Shown: piece by piece, positions 1 to 6,973 of the stretch | Layout of the letters: every line of letters begins with the position of its first letter | Numbering within the stretch: position 1 is the stretch's first letter | From: Caulifigura coniformis | Lineage (GTDB): Bacteria; Planctomycetota; Planctomycetia; Planctomycetales; Planctomycetaceae | NCBI RefSeq assembly: GCF_007745175.1 | Contig: NZ_CP036271.1 | Coordinates: 3,112,314-3,176,313 of the forward strand | Direction of reading: 5' to 3' | DNA: 64,000 bases | The notes under the pieces: model-generated | The model's input: the letters and a program-made list of their open reading frames with translations, nothing else | Databases searched by the model: none | Told to the model about the DNA's origin: nothing | Translations under genes and position numbers: made by a program

Positions 1-176
1 GGCCAGCGTTCGTAGTCGAAATCGTGAAGCAGCCCGACCTGCCCCCACTTCTCGACGTCCTCACCAAACTTTGCGGCATAGGCCCGCATGGCCGCTTCCA
101 CCGCGAACATGTGTCGCACGAGGGCCTCGTTGGACGTGAATTCACGGACGAGGGCGACGTCATCGGCTCGGGACAT
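1..176 (-). CDS. HD-domain (HDIG-type) metal-dependent phosphohydrolase, 5' part only
   Basis: The reading frame starts at an ATG at 176 on the minus strand and runs open off the left edge, so only the first 58 codons are present. The product starts MSRADDVALVREF and contains NEALVRHMFAVEAAMRAY followed by LLHDFDYERWP. The early His (RHMFAVE) and the HD pair (LLHDFDYE) match the first metal ligands of small HDIG-type hydrolases, which bind divalent metal and cleave phosphate esters. The substrate cannot be read from this fragment. A repeat element lies directly upstream on the same strand. The HD identification rests on motif spacing; the rest of the domain is outside the window. Confidence 0.75.
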   Translation of the reverse strand, partial: MSRADDVALVREFTSNEALVRHMFAVEAAMRAYAAKFGEDVEKWGQVGLLHDFDYERW

Positions 177-254
177 TGATGGTCTCGCTCTGCGGAAGAG
201 AACTGGACGAGAGGTTATCACAGACTCGCAGGGCCGGTCCCGGCAGCAGGGCGA

Positions 255-345
255 GTCACTTTTTCACAACAGGTCGTCGGTCGTCACCGCAGATCATGTT
301 GCGGCAACGACGAACTGGCCCATCCTGAAAAAAGCGACCAGCCTT
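255..345. repeat. Direct repeat with CCGCA...TGCGG hairpin, copy 1
   Basis: This segment starts GTCACTTTTTCAC, contains a short hairpin (CCGCA, 7-8 base loop, TGCGG at about 287-305) and ends with GGCCCATCCTGAAAAAAGCGAC. It matches 719-820 over its whole length with scattered substitutions. Read on the minus strand, both copies end in similar residues (RCRNMICGDD here, HCRKMTCGDE in the other), then a stop. Confidence 0.75.
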
Positions 346-356
346 GCGCGCAACTC

Positions 357-604
357 TCAGGCACGGACAGGGATTGGGAACAGTGCGGAGGTGTTCGACG
401 CTGAGGGGGCAAGGAGGGCGCGTTGTGTGGGTGGTCCTGTACTCCTCGCCCTCTTTTCCTGCGGAAGTTCAGTGGAAGGATCGTGAGAGCGTGGGTGGTG
501 CGGACAGGGAGCCGGCCGGGCCGGGGTGTGTGACGACGGGTTGATGGTGGTTGTGTTCATGGGATCCTCCACCATGACGGGGGCGGTTGCGCGGGGGGGG
601 GGCC
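357..604 (-). repeat. Dispersed leader element, copy A, with short ORF starting MNTTTINPSS
   Basis: Reading the minus strand, the element has a CCGCGCAACC block (about 585-595), a GGTGGAGGAT Shine-Dalgarno, an ATG at 560 and a 67-codon frame ending at 357. The first residues are MNTTTINPSSHT. In the next frame the sequence reads GKEGEEYR then EHLRT, residues also found in copies C and D, so this copy looks frameshifted. The ATG points toward the HD hydrolase gene that starts at 176. On the plus strand a hairpin-like segment (GGGCAAGGAGG ... CTCCTCGCCC) covers about 402-453. Confidence 0.6.
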
Positions 605-688
605 GGTACTCGGTACTCGGTACTCGGTACTCGGTACTCGGGAGTCGGTACTCGGTACTCGGGAGTCGGGAGTCGGGAGTCGGGAGTG
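605..688. repeat. Heptamer tandem repeat, 12 units
   Basis: Twelve consecutive 7-base units are either GGTACTC or GGGAGTC (last unit GGGAGTG): five GGTACTC, one GGGAGTC, two GGTACTC, then four of the second type. The array directly follows the ten-G run at the edge of leader element copy A. A single GGTACTC sits at the matching edge of copy C (34225-34231), so the array probably expanded from a base sequence within the element. It is not a CRISPR array. Confidence 0.9.
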
Positions 689-718
689 CGTTGGCGGGTG
701 GGGATTGGGGCGGGGCGC

Positions 719-820
719 GTCACTTTTTCACCGTCGGTCGACTTTCGTCACCGCAAGTCATTTTGCGGCAATGGCGCAACCCAACGATGAATCGGCCCAT
801 CTTGAAGAAGTGACCAGTCC
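719..820. repeat. Direct repeat with CCGCAA...TTGCGG hairpin, copy 2
   Basis: This is the second copy of the 255-345 repeat. It carries a perfect 6-bp stem CCGCAA / TTGCGG around a 6-base loop and ends GGCCCATCTTGAAGAAGTGAC. Stem bases are kept or compensated between the copies while the loop differs, which suggests the structure matters or that the repeat is a folded RNA/DNA element. Confidence 0.75.
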
Positions 821-921
821 TGGTCCCGGCAGCCACCCGCGTGATTCCCGTCGTCTCGCCGGGTAGACTCCTCGGTCCAGCAGTGCCTGCGTTCGTCTTC
901 CTGTTTGAGGTCACACCTTCG

Positions 922-2124
922 ATGCCGAGGCTCCTCCGGTCGCTCGCGGTTTGCGTCATCACGGCTTTCGGATCGACTGCATTGGTTGCGGCCGATCCGG
1001 TCTCTCCCGAACCGATCCTGCTCTATCCCGATGGCGCGCCCGGCGCGATGGGCTCGGAAGAGAAGGATAAGCCCTCAATCCGCATCTACGCCCCCGAGGC
1101 CGCGAAGCGGAATGGAACGGCGATCGTCGTTTGCCCCGGCGGTGGATACAGCGGGCTCGCCATCGATCACGAGGGACAGCAGGTCGGGGAATTCCTCAGG
1201 TCCCATGGGATCACCGCGTTCGTGCTGAAGTACCGCCTTTCTCCCTATCGACACCCGATTCCGCTCAACGACGTTTCCCGGGCCATCCGGCATGTCCGGG
1301 CGCACGCCGGCGAGTGGAACATCGCGCCGAATCGAATTGGTGTGATGGGCTTCTCTGCGGGCGGTCACCTGGCGTCGACGGTGTCGACCCATTTCGATGC
1401 CGGCAAGCCGGACTCTGCGGACCAGATCGAGCGGCAGTCGAGCCGGCCCGACTTCTCGATTCTCTGTTACCCGGTCATCAGTTTTCAGGCCCCGTTTTCT
1501 CACAAGGGGTCGGCGAGGAACCTGCTCGGCGAGAATCCCGATCCCGAACTGCTCAAGTCCCTCTCGAATGACACCCAGGTGACGGAGAAAACCCCGCCGA
1601 CCTTCATCTTCCACACCCAGGAAGATCCCGGCGTTCCCCCGCAGAACGCACTTGCCTACTACTCGGCGCTCGTCGAGAAAAAGGTCCCGGCCGAACTTCA
1701 CATTTATCAGTATGGCGCCCATGGCGTCGGTCTGGCGATTGGCGACCCGGTCCTCACGACCTGGAAGGAACGCCTCATCGGCTGGTTGCAGACAAGCGGC
1801 CTCCTGAGTGACGTCAAACGGGCGGAAGTGAAGGGCAAGGTGACCATCGACGGCGAGCCGCTGTCGTGGGGCACCGTCACCTTCACCTCGGACATTCCCG
1901 GGGCGCCGGTCGCCGGGGCGATCGCCCGCCGCGGCGCGTATTCGATTCCCGCGTCCCGCGGCCCCGTCCTGGGAGTCAACCGGGTTACGATCAAGACGAT
2001 GGGGGATGTGCAGCCGCAGCCCACCATCAAGGACGCCAAGGTCCTCTCCGACGGCGAGATCGTCGTCGAAGTGAAGCCCGAGGGAAACCAGTTCAACATT
2101 GATCTGAAGTCGAAATCCCGCTGA
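922..2124 (+). CDS. Secreted alpha/beta hydrolase (BD-FAE / acetyl-xylan-esterase type) with C-terminal regulatory-like domain
   Basis: The product is a predicted exported carbohydrate esterase of 400 residues. ATG 922 is chosen because a signal peptide (MPRLLRSLAVCVITAFGS, then ALVAADP) begins there. The oxyanion motif is near residue 72 (CPGGGYSG). The nucleophile elbow GFSAGG puts Ser145 as nucleophile, with Asp235 (QEDPG) and His267 (YGAHG) completing the triad. The hydrolase domain ends near residue 295. The last 100 residues (KGKVTIDGEPLSWGTVTF onward) form the transthyretin/carboxypeptidase-regulatory-like domain that planctomycetes often place as a separate lipoprotein, so this is a fusion. 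The stop overlaps the next ATG (TGATG), so the phosphatase is probably translationally coupled. Confidence 0.88.
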   Translation: MPRLLRSLAVCVITAFGSTALVAADPVSPEPILLYPDGAPGAMGSEEKDKPSIRIYAPEAAKRNGTAIVVCPGGGYSGLAIDHEGQQVGEFLRSHGITAFVLKYRLSPYRHPIPLNDVSRAIRHVRAHAGEWNIAPNRIGVMGFSAGGHLASTVSTHFDAGKPDSADQIERQSSRPDFSILCYPVISFQAPFSHKGSARNLLGENPDPELLKSLSNDTQVTEKTPPTFIFHTQEDPGVPPQNALAYYSALVEKKVPAELHIYQYGAHGVGLAIGDPVLTTWKERLIGWLQTSGLLSDVKRAEVKGKVTIDGEPLSWGTVTFTSDIPGAPVAGAIARRGAYSIPASRGPVLGVNRVTIKTMGDVQPQPTIKDAKVLSDGEIVVEVKPEGNQFNIDLKSKSR

Positions 2125-2831
2125 TGAGTTTGCCTGCACCGACTGATCCGGGCCGAACCCTGGCCATTGGCGACATTCACGGCTGCGACGTTGCGCTGGA
2201 GACGCTGCTGAAGGAACTCGTTCCGAGGCCGGCGGACACGTTCGTCGTCCTGGGGGATGTCGTCGATCGCGGCCCCAATACGAAACGATGCATCGAGATC
2301 ATCTTCGAGCTGCAGAAGACCTGCCGCGTCGTTTCCATCCTTGGCAATCACGAGGAGATGTTCCTCGACGCCATCCACGGCGGCCGCTGGCAGCGGACGT
2401 GGCTCCAGAACGGCGGCGTCGAGATGCTCGATTCCTACGGCGGGCTCGTCGATGACATCCCGGTGGAGCATCTCGATTACTTCCGCTCGATGCAGGACTA
2501 CTACGAGATCGAATGGGATATCTTCTGCCATGGCACTCCCTATTTCGACACTCCGATGGAAGAACAGACCAGCCAGGGTCTGCGCTGGAACAGGATCTCC
2601 GGGCGTGAACCTCCCCACGGTTCCGGGAAACGTGTGATCTGCGGCCATACGTCGCAGAAAAGCGGCCTGCCGCTCGTCTTCATGGGATACGTCTGCCTCG
2701 ATACGAACGCGTACGGCGGCGGGGCCCTGTCGGCGCTCGATGTCGCATCGGACGTCCTGTACCAGGCCGACCAGTCGGGCGCGTATCGCGGTGACCTTCC
2801 GCTGGCCGACTTCGAGATTCATTTCCGATAG
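2124..2831 (+). CDS. PPP-family metallophosphoesterase (Ser/Thr protein phosphatase-like)
   Basis: This 235-residue cytoplasmic enzyme has the PPP metal-binding signature in order: GDIHG at 16-20, GDVVDRG at 44-50 and GNHE at 74-77. A His in the CGHTS motif is near residue 174. These residues hold two metal ions and hydrolyse phosphate monoesters. The length is close to bacterial PrpA/ApaH-like phosphatases. Targets may be phosphoproteins or dinucleoside polyphosphates; the sequence alone does not decide. The start overlaps the esterase stop by one base, with no room for a separate promoter. Confidence 0.9.
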   Translation: MSLPAPTDPGRTLAIGDIHGCDVALETLLKELVPRPADTFVVLGDVVDRGPNTKRCIEIIFELQKTCRVVSILGNHEEMFLDAIHGGRWQRTWLQNGGVEMLDSYGGLVDDIPVEHLDYFRSMQDYYEIEWDIFCHGTPYFDTPMEEQTSQGLRWNRISGREPPHGSGKRVICGHTSQKSGLPLVFMGYVCLDTNAYGGGALSALDVASDVLYQADQSGAYRGDLPLADFEIHFR

Positions 2832-2892
2832 CCCACGCTCTCTCGGGATCGCGGCGGGTCGGCATGAACGGCGGACCGCGCTGGACCCTCGG

Positions 2893-3264
2893 TCATGAGT
2901 TCAGCCGGGTGGCCGGCGGAGCCACAGATGCTTCGGGTTCGAGCACCATCCAGCCCGGAGTTCTGACCCAGGAACTGATGAATAGTAGGAAGCCGCTCGC
3001 GATCACCAACAGAGGCACCTCGGTGTCCAGCGAGAGCCGGCCAGTCTGCCGAAGCGTCGAGAGCAGGCTCGCGAGGACAAACAACGGGCCCGCGACCACG
3101 CTGAACCTGTCGATCCCCCGGCTGACGAGGAAGGCGAGAATTCCGACCGCCAGCAGGCCGAGCGTCCAGACCCAGTCGACACCGGGAAGGACATTCTGCA
3201 CCGTCATCAGCCAGCCGGCGCCGACCGCCATGATCAGGATCGCCAGAGTCTTCTGCCCGCTCAT
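2893..3264 (-). CDS. Small integral membrane protein, four predicted helices
   Basis: The product is 123 residues starting MSGQKTLAILIMAVGAG. Hydrophobic segments cover about residues 6-24, 32-46, 52-68 and 83-97, ending in a soluble tail (PEASVAPPATRL). The family is not recognised; the pattern resembles small DUF-type membrane proteins near LiaF. The same frame stays open upstream for 121 more codons as far as the ATG of leader element copy B at 3627. The start at 3264 is preferred because the upstream part is Pro/Arg-rich and not protein-like. Convergent with the phosphatase gene. Confidence 0.65.
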   Translation of the reverse strand: MSGQKTLAILIMAVGAGWLMTVQNVLPGVDWVWTLGLLAVGILAFLVSRGIDRFSVVAGPLFVLASLLSTLRQTGRLSLDTEVPLLVIASGFLLFISSWVRTPGWMVLEPEASVAPPATRLNS

Positions 3265-3499
3265 CGCCTGTCGCCTCAAAGGGGGATGTTCATTTCCACC
3301 CTCAAGGCGGCGGCTCCAGCCAGATATCACGCCCGTCTCAGACTTCCCCCCAATCCACCGGGAAGGCAAGGCTCGCGCCGAGGCGCAACCCTTGCGAAGG
3401 TTGCCCGTGTGCTCAAACGCCCGTGTTTCCATCGATTTGGGGGCCTTCGCGAGGGAAGCGGCGGGCAACCAACCAAGACGAACGGGGTTGGGAGGCGGA

Positions 3500-3665
3500 T
3501 GGCTCTTCTTGCCCTCTTCCCCTGCGAAGTTCCGCCGAGGCGTGGCGCAGCGTCCGGGAGCCGTCTGTTTGTGAGAATCGGCTGGTGAGACGGTGTTGTG
3601 TGACGGGTCGAGGCTGGTTGCGTTCATTGTTCCCTCCACCCTTCGGATGCGGTTGCGCGGCGGGT
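3500..3665 (-). repeat. Dispersed leader element, copy B, with ATG at 3627
   Basis: On the minus strand the element shows CGCGCAACCG (about 3646-3656), a GGTGGAGGGAAC Shine-Dalgarno and an ATG at 3627 giving MNATSLDPSHNT, later APGRCATP and FAGEEGKKS. The plus-strand segment CCCTCTTCCCCTGCGAAG matches CCCTCTTTTCCTGCGGAAG of copy A. The frame continues without a stop into the membrane protein gene that starts at 3264. Confidence 0.6.
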
Positions 3666-3864
3666 GGGGGCAGGGAGGGTGGGGGAGGGAGCGCGAGGCG
3701 GTGTCCGGCCGGGGAATGCCGCGGGGGAAGGGCACGTCACCTTAAACTGTCAAAACAGGGCCGCTTTCGTTAATCTTGGCAGTCTCACCGTACAACTGCC
3801 TCCCCGTTCCGGCCAAGGTCGGACTTCCGTATAACTGAAATCCAGATCAGCGTTTACGGCGGAT

Positions 3865-3892
3865 TTGAGGCATCCGTCGCGGGTTCGATAAT
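3865..3892 (+). promoter_or_regulatory. Sigma-70-like promoter candidate for the SEC-C/TPR gene
   Basis: TTGAGG at 3865-3870 and GATAAT at 3887-3892 are separated by 16 bases, 41 bases upstream of the ATG at 3934. Four of six -35 bases and five of six -10 bases match consensus. Confidence 0.4.
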
Positions 3893-3933
3893 TCCCGCCG
3901 CGCTGGGCTCTGGGTTCCGAGAGGACACTCATT

Positions 3934-6093
3934 ATGAGCGTTGATCCTTACGCCCTGTGCCCGTGCGGCAGTGGCAAGAAGGTGAAGTTCTGCTGCCAGG
4001 CGATTCTCCCCGAGATGGAGAAGGTCGAAAGACTGCTGGAAAACAATCAGCCGCGGATGGCCCTGCAAACGCTGGAAAAGCTGCTGCCGGAACACGGCGG
4101 CAACGCGTGGGTGGCGACGGCCCAGGGCTGGGCGCTGCTGGCCGACCATAAGCACGCCGAAGCCAAGGGCTCGCTGGCCCAGTTCCTCCGCAAGAATCCT
4201 GATCATCCGTCTGCAAACGCCCTGCACGCTCTCGCGGCCTTCCAGGCCGACGGGTTCCCGGCGTCCAAGAAGGCGATTCACCGCGCCTTCCGCCGCAGCT
4301 TCAAGGCAGAACCATCGATCGTCGCCGGACTCGCCGCCTCGATGGCCGAAGTCTACCTGTCGATCGGACAGGTTCTTGCCTCGCGGCAGCACTTTGCGCT
4401 GGCCCTGCGCTACGGCGATGAAGAAGACCGCCGCCAGGCGTTTCAGGCGATGGTCGAGATCGACGGCGACACCTCGATCGCCTACCCGCTGCGCGGAGTT
4501 CACAACACCCCCAGCTTCACCGGCAACGACGCGACGCAGGAGGCCGTCCAGAAGGCCCATCGCCTCTCCGCGGTCGGATGCTGGGAAGAGGCCGCCGAAG
4601 CCCTCGATCCGGTCGTCCAGCAGCAGGCCGATTCTTCGGACGCCTGGCAGACGCTTGGCCTGTTCCGCGCCTGGGACGGCAATCCCGCCGCGTCGGAAGC
4701 CCTGCACAAGGCGGCCCAGCTCTCGAGCAACTTCGAAGTGGCCGTTGAATGCGAAACCCTCGCCCAATTGCTCGAGCCACTGGGCGACGCGGAGCACATT
4801 CCGGTGCGGGCGGTTTCGTACCCCGTCGCATCGGTCTCCCGGCTGCTGACCCGGCTGGATGACCAGAAGAAGCTCGTGCGGATGCCCGAGGCGGCCATCG
4901 CCAATGCCGGCCTCAGCGATGTTCTCGCCGCCCAGTACGACATCCTCGACCGCCAGGCCGTGGAATCCGCCGACGGACTGGACCTCGACAGCGTGCCCCG
5001 TGTGATCGGCCGCGTGATGGTCATGAACAAGAGCCCTGAAGGAGGCGACGACGCGACGGCCGTCAGCGTCGTGTCGGGCCTGGAAGGAGAAGAGTTCGGC
5101 ATCGCCCGCAAGTCGTATGAAGAGGCGGCCGGCGACTGCCTCGGACCGGCTCGCGAAGACACCGAAGACGAGCGGAAGTCGTCGCAGTTCACATCGAAGG
5201 AGCGTCTCCCGCTGGAAACGCAGTTCTCGCTGCCGTTCACGGCCTCCGCCTCCACCCGTGATCGCGTTGGCAAGGCCTGGCACGAGCGCACCATCAATGA
5301 ACTCTGGCCGACCACCGCATTGAAGGCGCTCGGCGGGAAGAGTCCTCGCGAAGCGAAAGGCGTCGCCGAACTGCGCGTGCCCCTCGCCGCGGCGATTAAC
5401 GTCCTGGACGCCTTCTGCGACAGTCGGTCCCGGACCGTGTCGGTCAACGAGCTCCGTCAGCAGTACGACCTGCCCCCCATGGAAGCGGTCGACCTGCCGG
5501 CTGACGCCAACGTCAACCTGCTGTCGCTCATGCAGCTGCGGCGGGTCAACCTGAAGTCGCTGTCGGACGAGCAGTTCAAGCCGCTGCTCCGTCGCGTGCT
5601 CCTGTCGCGCCACAACCTGCACGCCTACGAGACGCTGCGCGAGTACATCGAGAACCGCGGGCACCTCGCCGAGGAAATGCCCCAGGAACGCGAGCAGGCC
5701 CTCGAGGCCCTCGTCGACATCTGTCGCAAGACGCTCCGTCGTGACGAAGCCCTCAAGTGGGTTCAGCACGGCCAGTCGATGGCGAAGACATCGGCCAAGC
5801 CGTTCAACAGCCTCGTCGCCTGGAAGATGAAGGAACTCATCGTCCGGATGGAAGACAAGGAAGACCCGGAGCTGAAGAAGCTGTTCGACGATATGTGGAA
5901 CAACATGGGACCGAAGCTTCCCGCTATCCGCGACGCGCTTCGCCAGCTGGGCGCCGCGGCCGGTCTGGAGCCGCCGGGAGCCGGCGTCGTGATCGCCGAG
6001 ACGACCGTCGGCGCGACGGGCGCGGGTCTCGCTCTCGAGCCGGCCGGAGCGGGCGACAGCTCGAAGAAGCTCTGGCTTCCGGGCCAGGATTAA
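3934..6093 (+). CDS. SEC-C zinc-motif protein with TPR repeats
   Basis: The 719-residue protein begins with a SEC-C motif (CPCGSGKKVKFCC; Cys9, Cys11, Cys20, Cys21), a zinc-binding module otherwise found at the tail of SecA and in many tagging or chaperone-linked proteins. From about residue 25 to 290, helical TPR-like units follow (for example RMALQTLEKLLPEHG and AEAKGSLAQFLRKNP). The C-terminal half is helical and has no family that can be named here. No signal peptide, so it is cytoplasmic. TPRs suggest a protein-binding scaffold; its partner is unknown. It ends in a strong terminator shared with the convergent regulator gene. Confidence 0.8.
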   Translation: MSVDPYALCPCGSGKKVKFCCQAILPEMEKVERLLENNQPRMALQTLEKLLPEHGGNAWVATAQGWALLADHKHAEAKGSLAQFLRKNPDHPSANALHALAAFQADGFPASKKAIHRAFRRSFKAEPSIVAGLAASMAEVYLSIGQVLASRQHFALALRYGDEEDRRQAFQAMVEIDGDTSIAYPLRGVHNTPSFTGNDATQEAVQKAHRLSAVGCWEEAAEALDPVVQQQADSSDAWQTLGLFRAWDGNPAASEALHKAAQLSSNFEVAVECETLAQLLEPLGDAEHIPVRAVSYPVASVSRLLTRLDDQKKLVRMPEAAIANAGLSDVLAAQYDILDRQAVESADGLDLDSVPRVIGRVMVMNKSPEGGDDATAVSVVSGLEGEEFGIARKSYEEAAGDCLGPAREDTEDERKSSQFTSKERLPLETQFSLPFTASASTRDRVGKAWHERTINELWPTTALKALGGKSPREAKGVAELRVPLAAAINVLDAFCDSRSRTVSVNELRQQYDLPPMEAVDLPADANVNLLSLMQLRRVNLKSLSDEQFKPLLRRVLLSRHNLHAYETLREYIENRGHLAEEMPQEREQALEALVDICRKTLRRDEALKWVQHGQSMAKTSAKPFNSLVAWKMKELIVRMEDKEDPELKKLFDDMWNNMGPKLPAIRDALRQLGAAAGLEPPGAGVVIAETTVGATGAGLALEPAGAGDSSKKLWLPGQD

Positions 6094-6108
6094 CTGTCAC
6101 TCATGACA

Positions 6109-6146
6109 AACACCCCGGCGGCTCCTGGAGCCGCCGGGGTGTTTTG
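6109..6146. terminator. Bidirectional intrinsic terminator
   Basis: A long GC-rich stem (ACACCCCGGCGGCTC / GAGCCGCCGGGGTGT) with a 3-base loop is followed by TTTT on the plus strand. It sits between the convergent TPR and MntR-type genes. Confidence 0.85.
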
Positions 6147-6185
6147 CGTTCGAGTCTGTGTTTGTCCGTCGATTGCGAGGCTAGC

Positions 6186-6866
6186 CTATGCACGGCCGCT
6201 GACGGGCGTGGCCATCAGCTGCGCGGCAGCGGAGTGTCCGAGCGTCTGTGTTTTGCGCCCGCCGGTTCGCAGCGTGATCGTTCCGCCGATGGGCGAGTTC
6301 TCGACGACTTCCACTTCCACTCCGAGCGTCAGGCCGGCGCCGGCGAGGTGACGGAGGAAGTCTGGACTTTGCGTGAGCACGCGCGACAGGCGGACCCGCG
6401 CTCCGGCTTCGCAGTCGGAGAGAGGCTGTGCGTTTTCGGTGTCACCCCGCATTGTGCCATCGGCCTGGGGAATGGGCGCACCGTGGGGGTCGTACTCGGG
6501 ACGGCCGAGAAACTCATCCATGCGGTCGACGAGCCCGTCGCTGACGGCATGTTCCATGTTCTCGGCTTCGTCGTGCACTTCATCCCACGACAGGCCGAGC
6601 GTTTTGACGAGGAACAATTCGATCAGGCGATGCCGCCGGAGCATGCGGAGCGCGAGAGTCTTGCCCGACTTGGTGAGCTTCACGCCTTCGTAGGGCTTGT
6701 ACTGGGCCAGTTCGGATTCGGCGAGCGTTTTGAGCATGCTCGTGACCGTGCCGGGGGAGACGGCCAGTGCGGCGGCGACTTCACCCGTGGAGACATTGTC
6801 CTGACCCGTGCGGATGGCGATCTGGAGAATCGCCTTGCAGTAGTTTTCGACGGTCAGGCTGTGCAT
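6186..6866 (-). CDS. DtxR/MntR-family metal-dependent transcriptional regulator
   Basis: The 226-residue protein has an N-terminal winged helix (residues 1-65; TGEVAAALAVSPGTVTSMLK is the helix-turn-helix), then the dimerisation and metal-site domain with HRLIELFL, DEVHDEAENMEHAVSDG and DRMD. These His/Glu residues sense Mn2+ or Fe2+ in the family. A C-terminal FeoA/SH3-like segment follows (EAGARVRLSRVL to the end). Such regulators usually repress metal uptake genes, but no transporter is adjacent. It is divergent from the DUF4432 gene with only 107 bases between, where no family operator was recognised. Confidence 0.9.
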   Translation of the reverse strand: MHSLTVENYCKAILQIAIRTGQDNVSTGEVAAALAVSPGTVTSMLKTLAESELAQYKPYEGVKLTKSGKTLALRMLRRHRLIELFLVKTLGLSWDEVHDEAENMEHAVSDGLVDRMDEFLGRPEYDPHGAPIPQADGTMRGDTENAQPLSDCEAGARVRLSRVLTQSPDFLRHLAGAGLTLGVEVEVVENSPIGGTITLRTGGRKTQTLGHSAAAQLMATPVSGRA

Positions 6867-6973
6867 GCAGAGACTTCCGCGTCGCGAGTGCTGGTCGCGT
6901 GAAATTCAGATCGGAGACAGTCATCCTAGCAACCCGAACGTTTCCGACCTCTCTCGAAGCGGCGTTTTCCAGC

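Larger units (their letters stand above)
177..921. other. Repeat-rich intergenic region
   Basis: No convincing long gene was found here. The gap holds a pair of about 90-bp direct repeats (255-345 and 719-820), one copy of the dispersed leader element (400-604) and a 12-unit heptamer array (605-688). It separates the minus-strand HD gene from the plus-strand esterase, so it must also hold both promoters, but no clear -35/-10 pair was seen. Confidence 0.7.
3265..3933. other. Intergenic region with leader element copy B and promoter
   Basis: The gap separates a minus-strand membrane protein gene from the plus-strand SEC-C/TPR gene. It holds copy B of the dispersed leader element (about 3500-3665) and a sigma-70-like promoter for the TPR gene at its right end. 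The stretch 3265-3500 shows no recognised feature. Confidence 0.6.

Noticed and set aside
605-688. Tandem heptamers considered as a CRISPR array
   Set aside because: Units are 7 bases with no spacers, and no cas genes are present.
3880-3900. Sequence resembling a tRNA T-arm (GGTTCGATAATTCCC)
   Set aside because: The loop is too long and no acceptor, D or anticodon arm fits around it. It overlaps a likely -10 promoter element.
3847-5769. Very long minus-strand open frame antisense to the SEC-C/TPR gene
   Set aside because: GC-rich DNA keeps antisense frames open; the plus-strand frame has a clear SEC-C motif and TPR repeats. The same applies to long antisense frames over 44104-45582 and 56745-58661.
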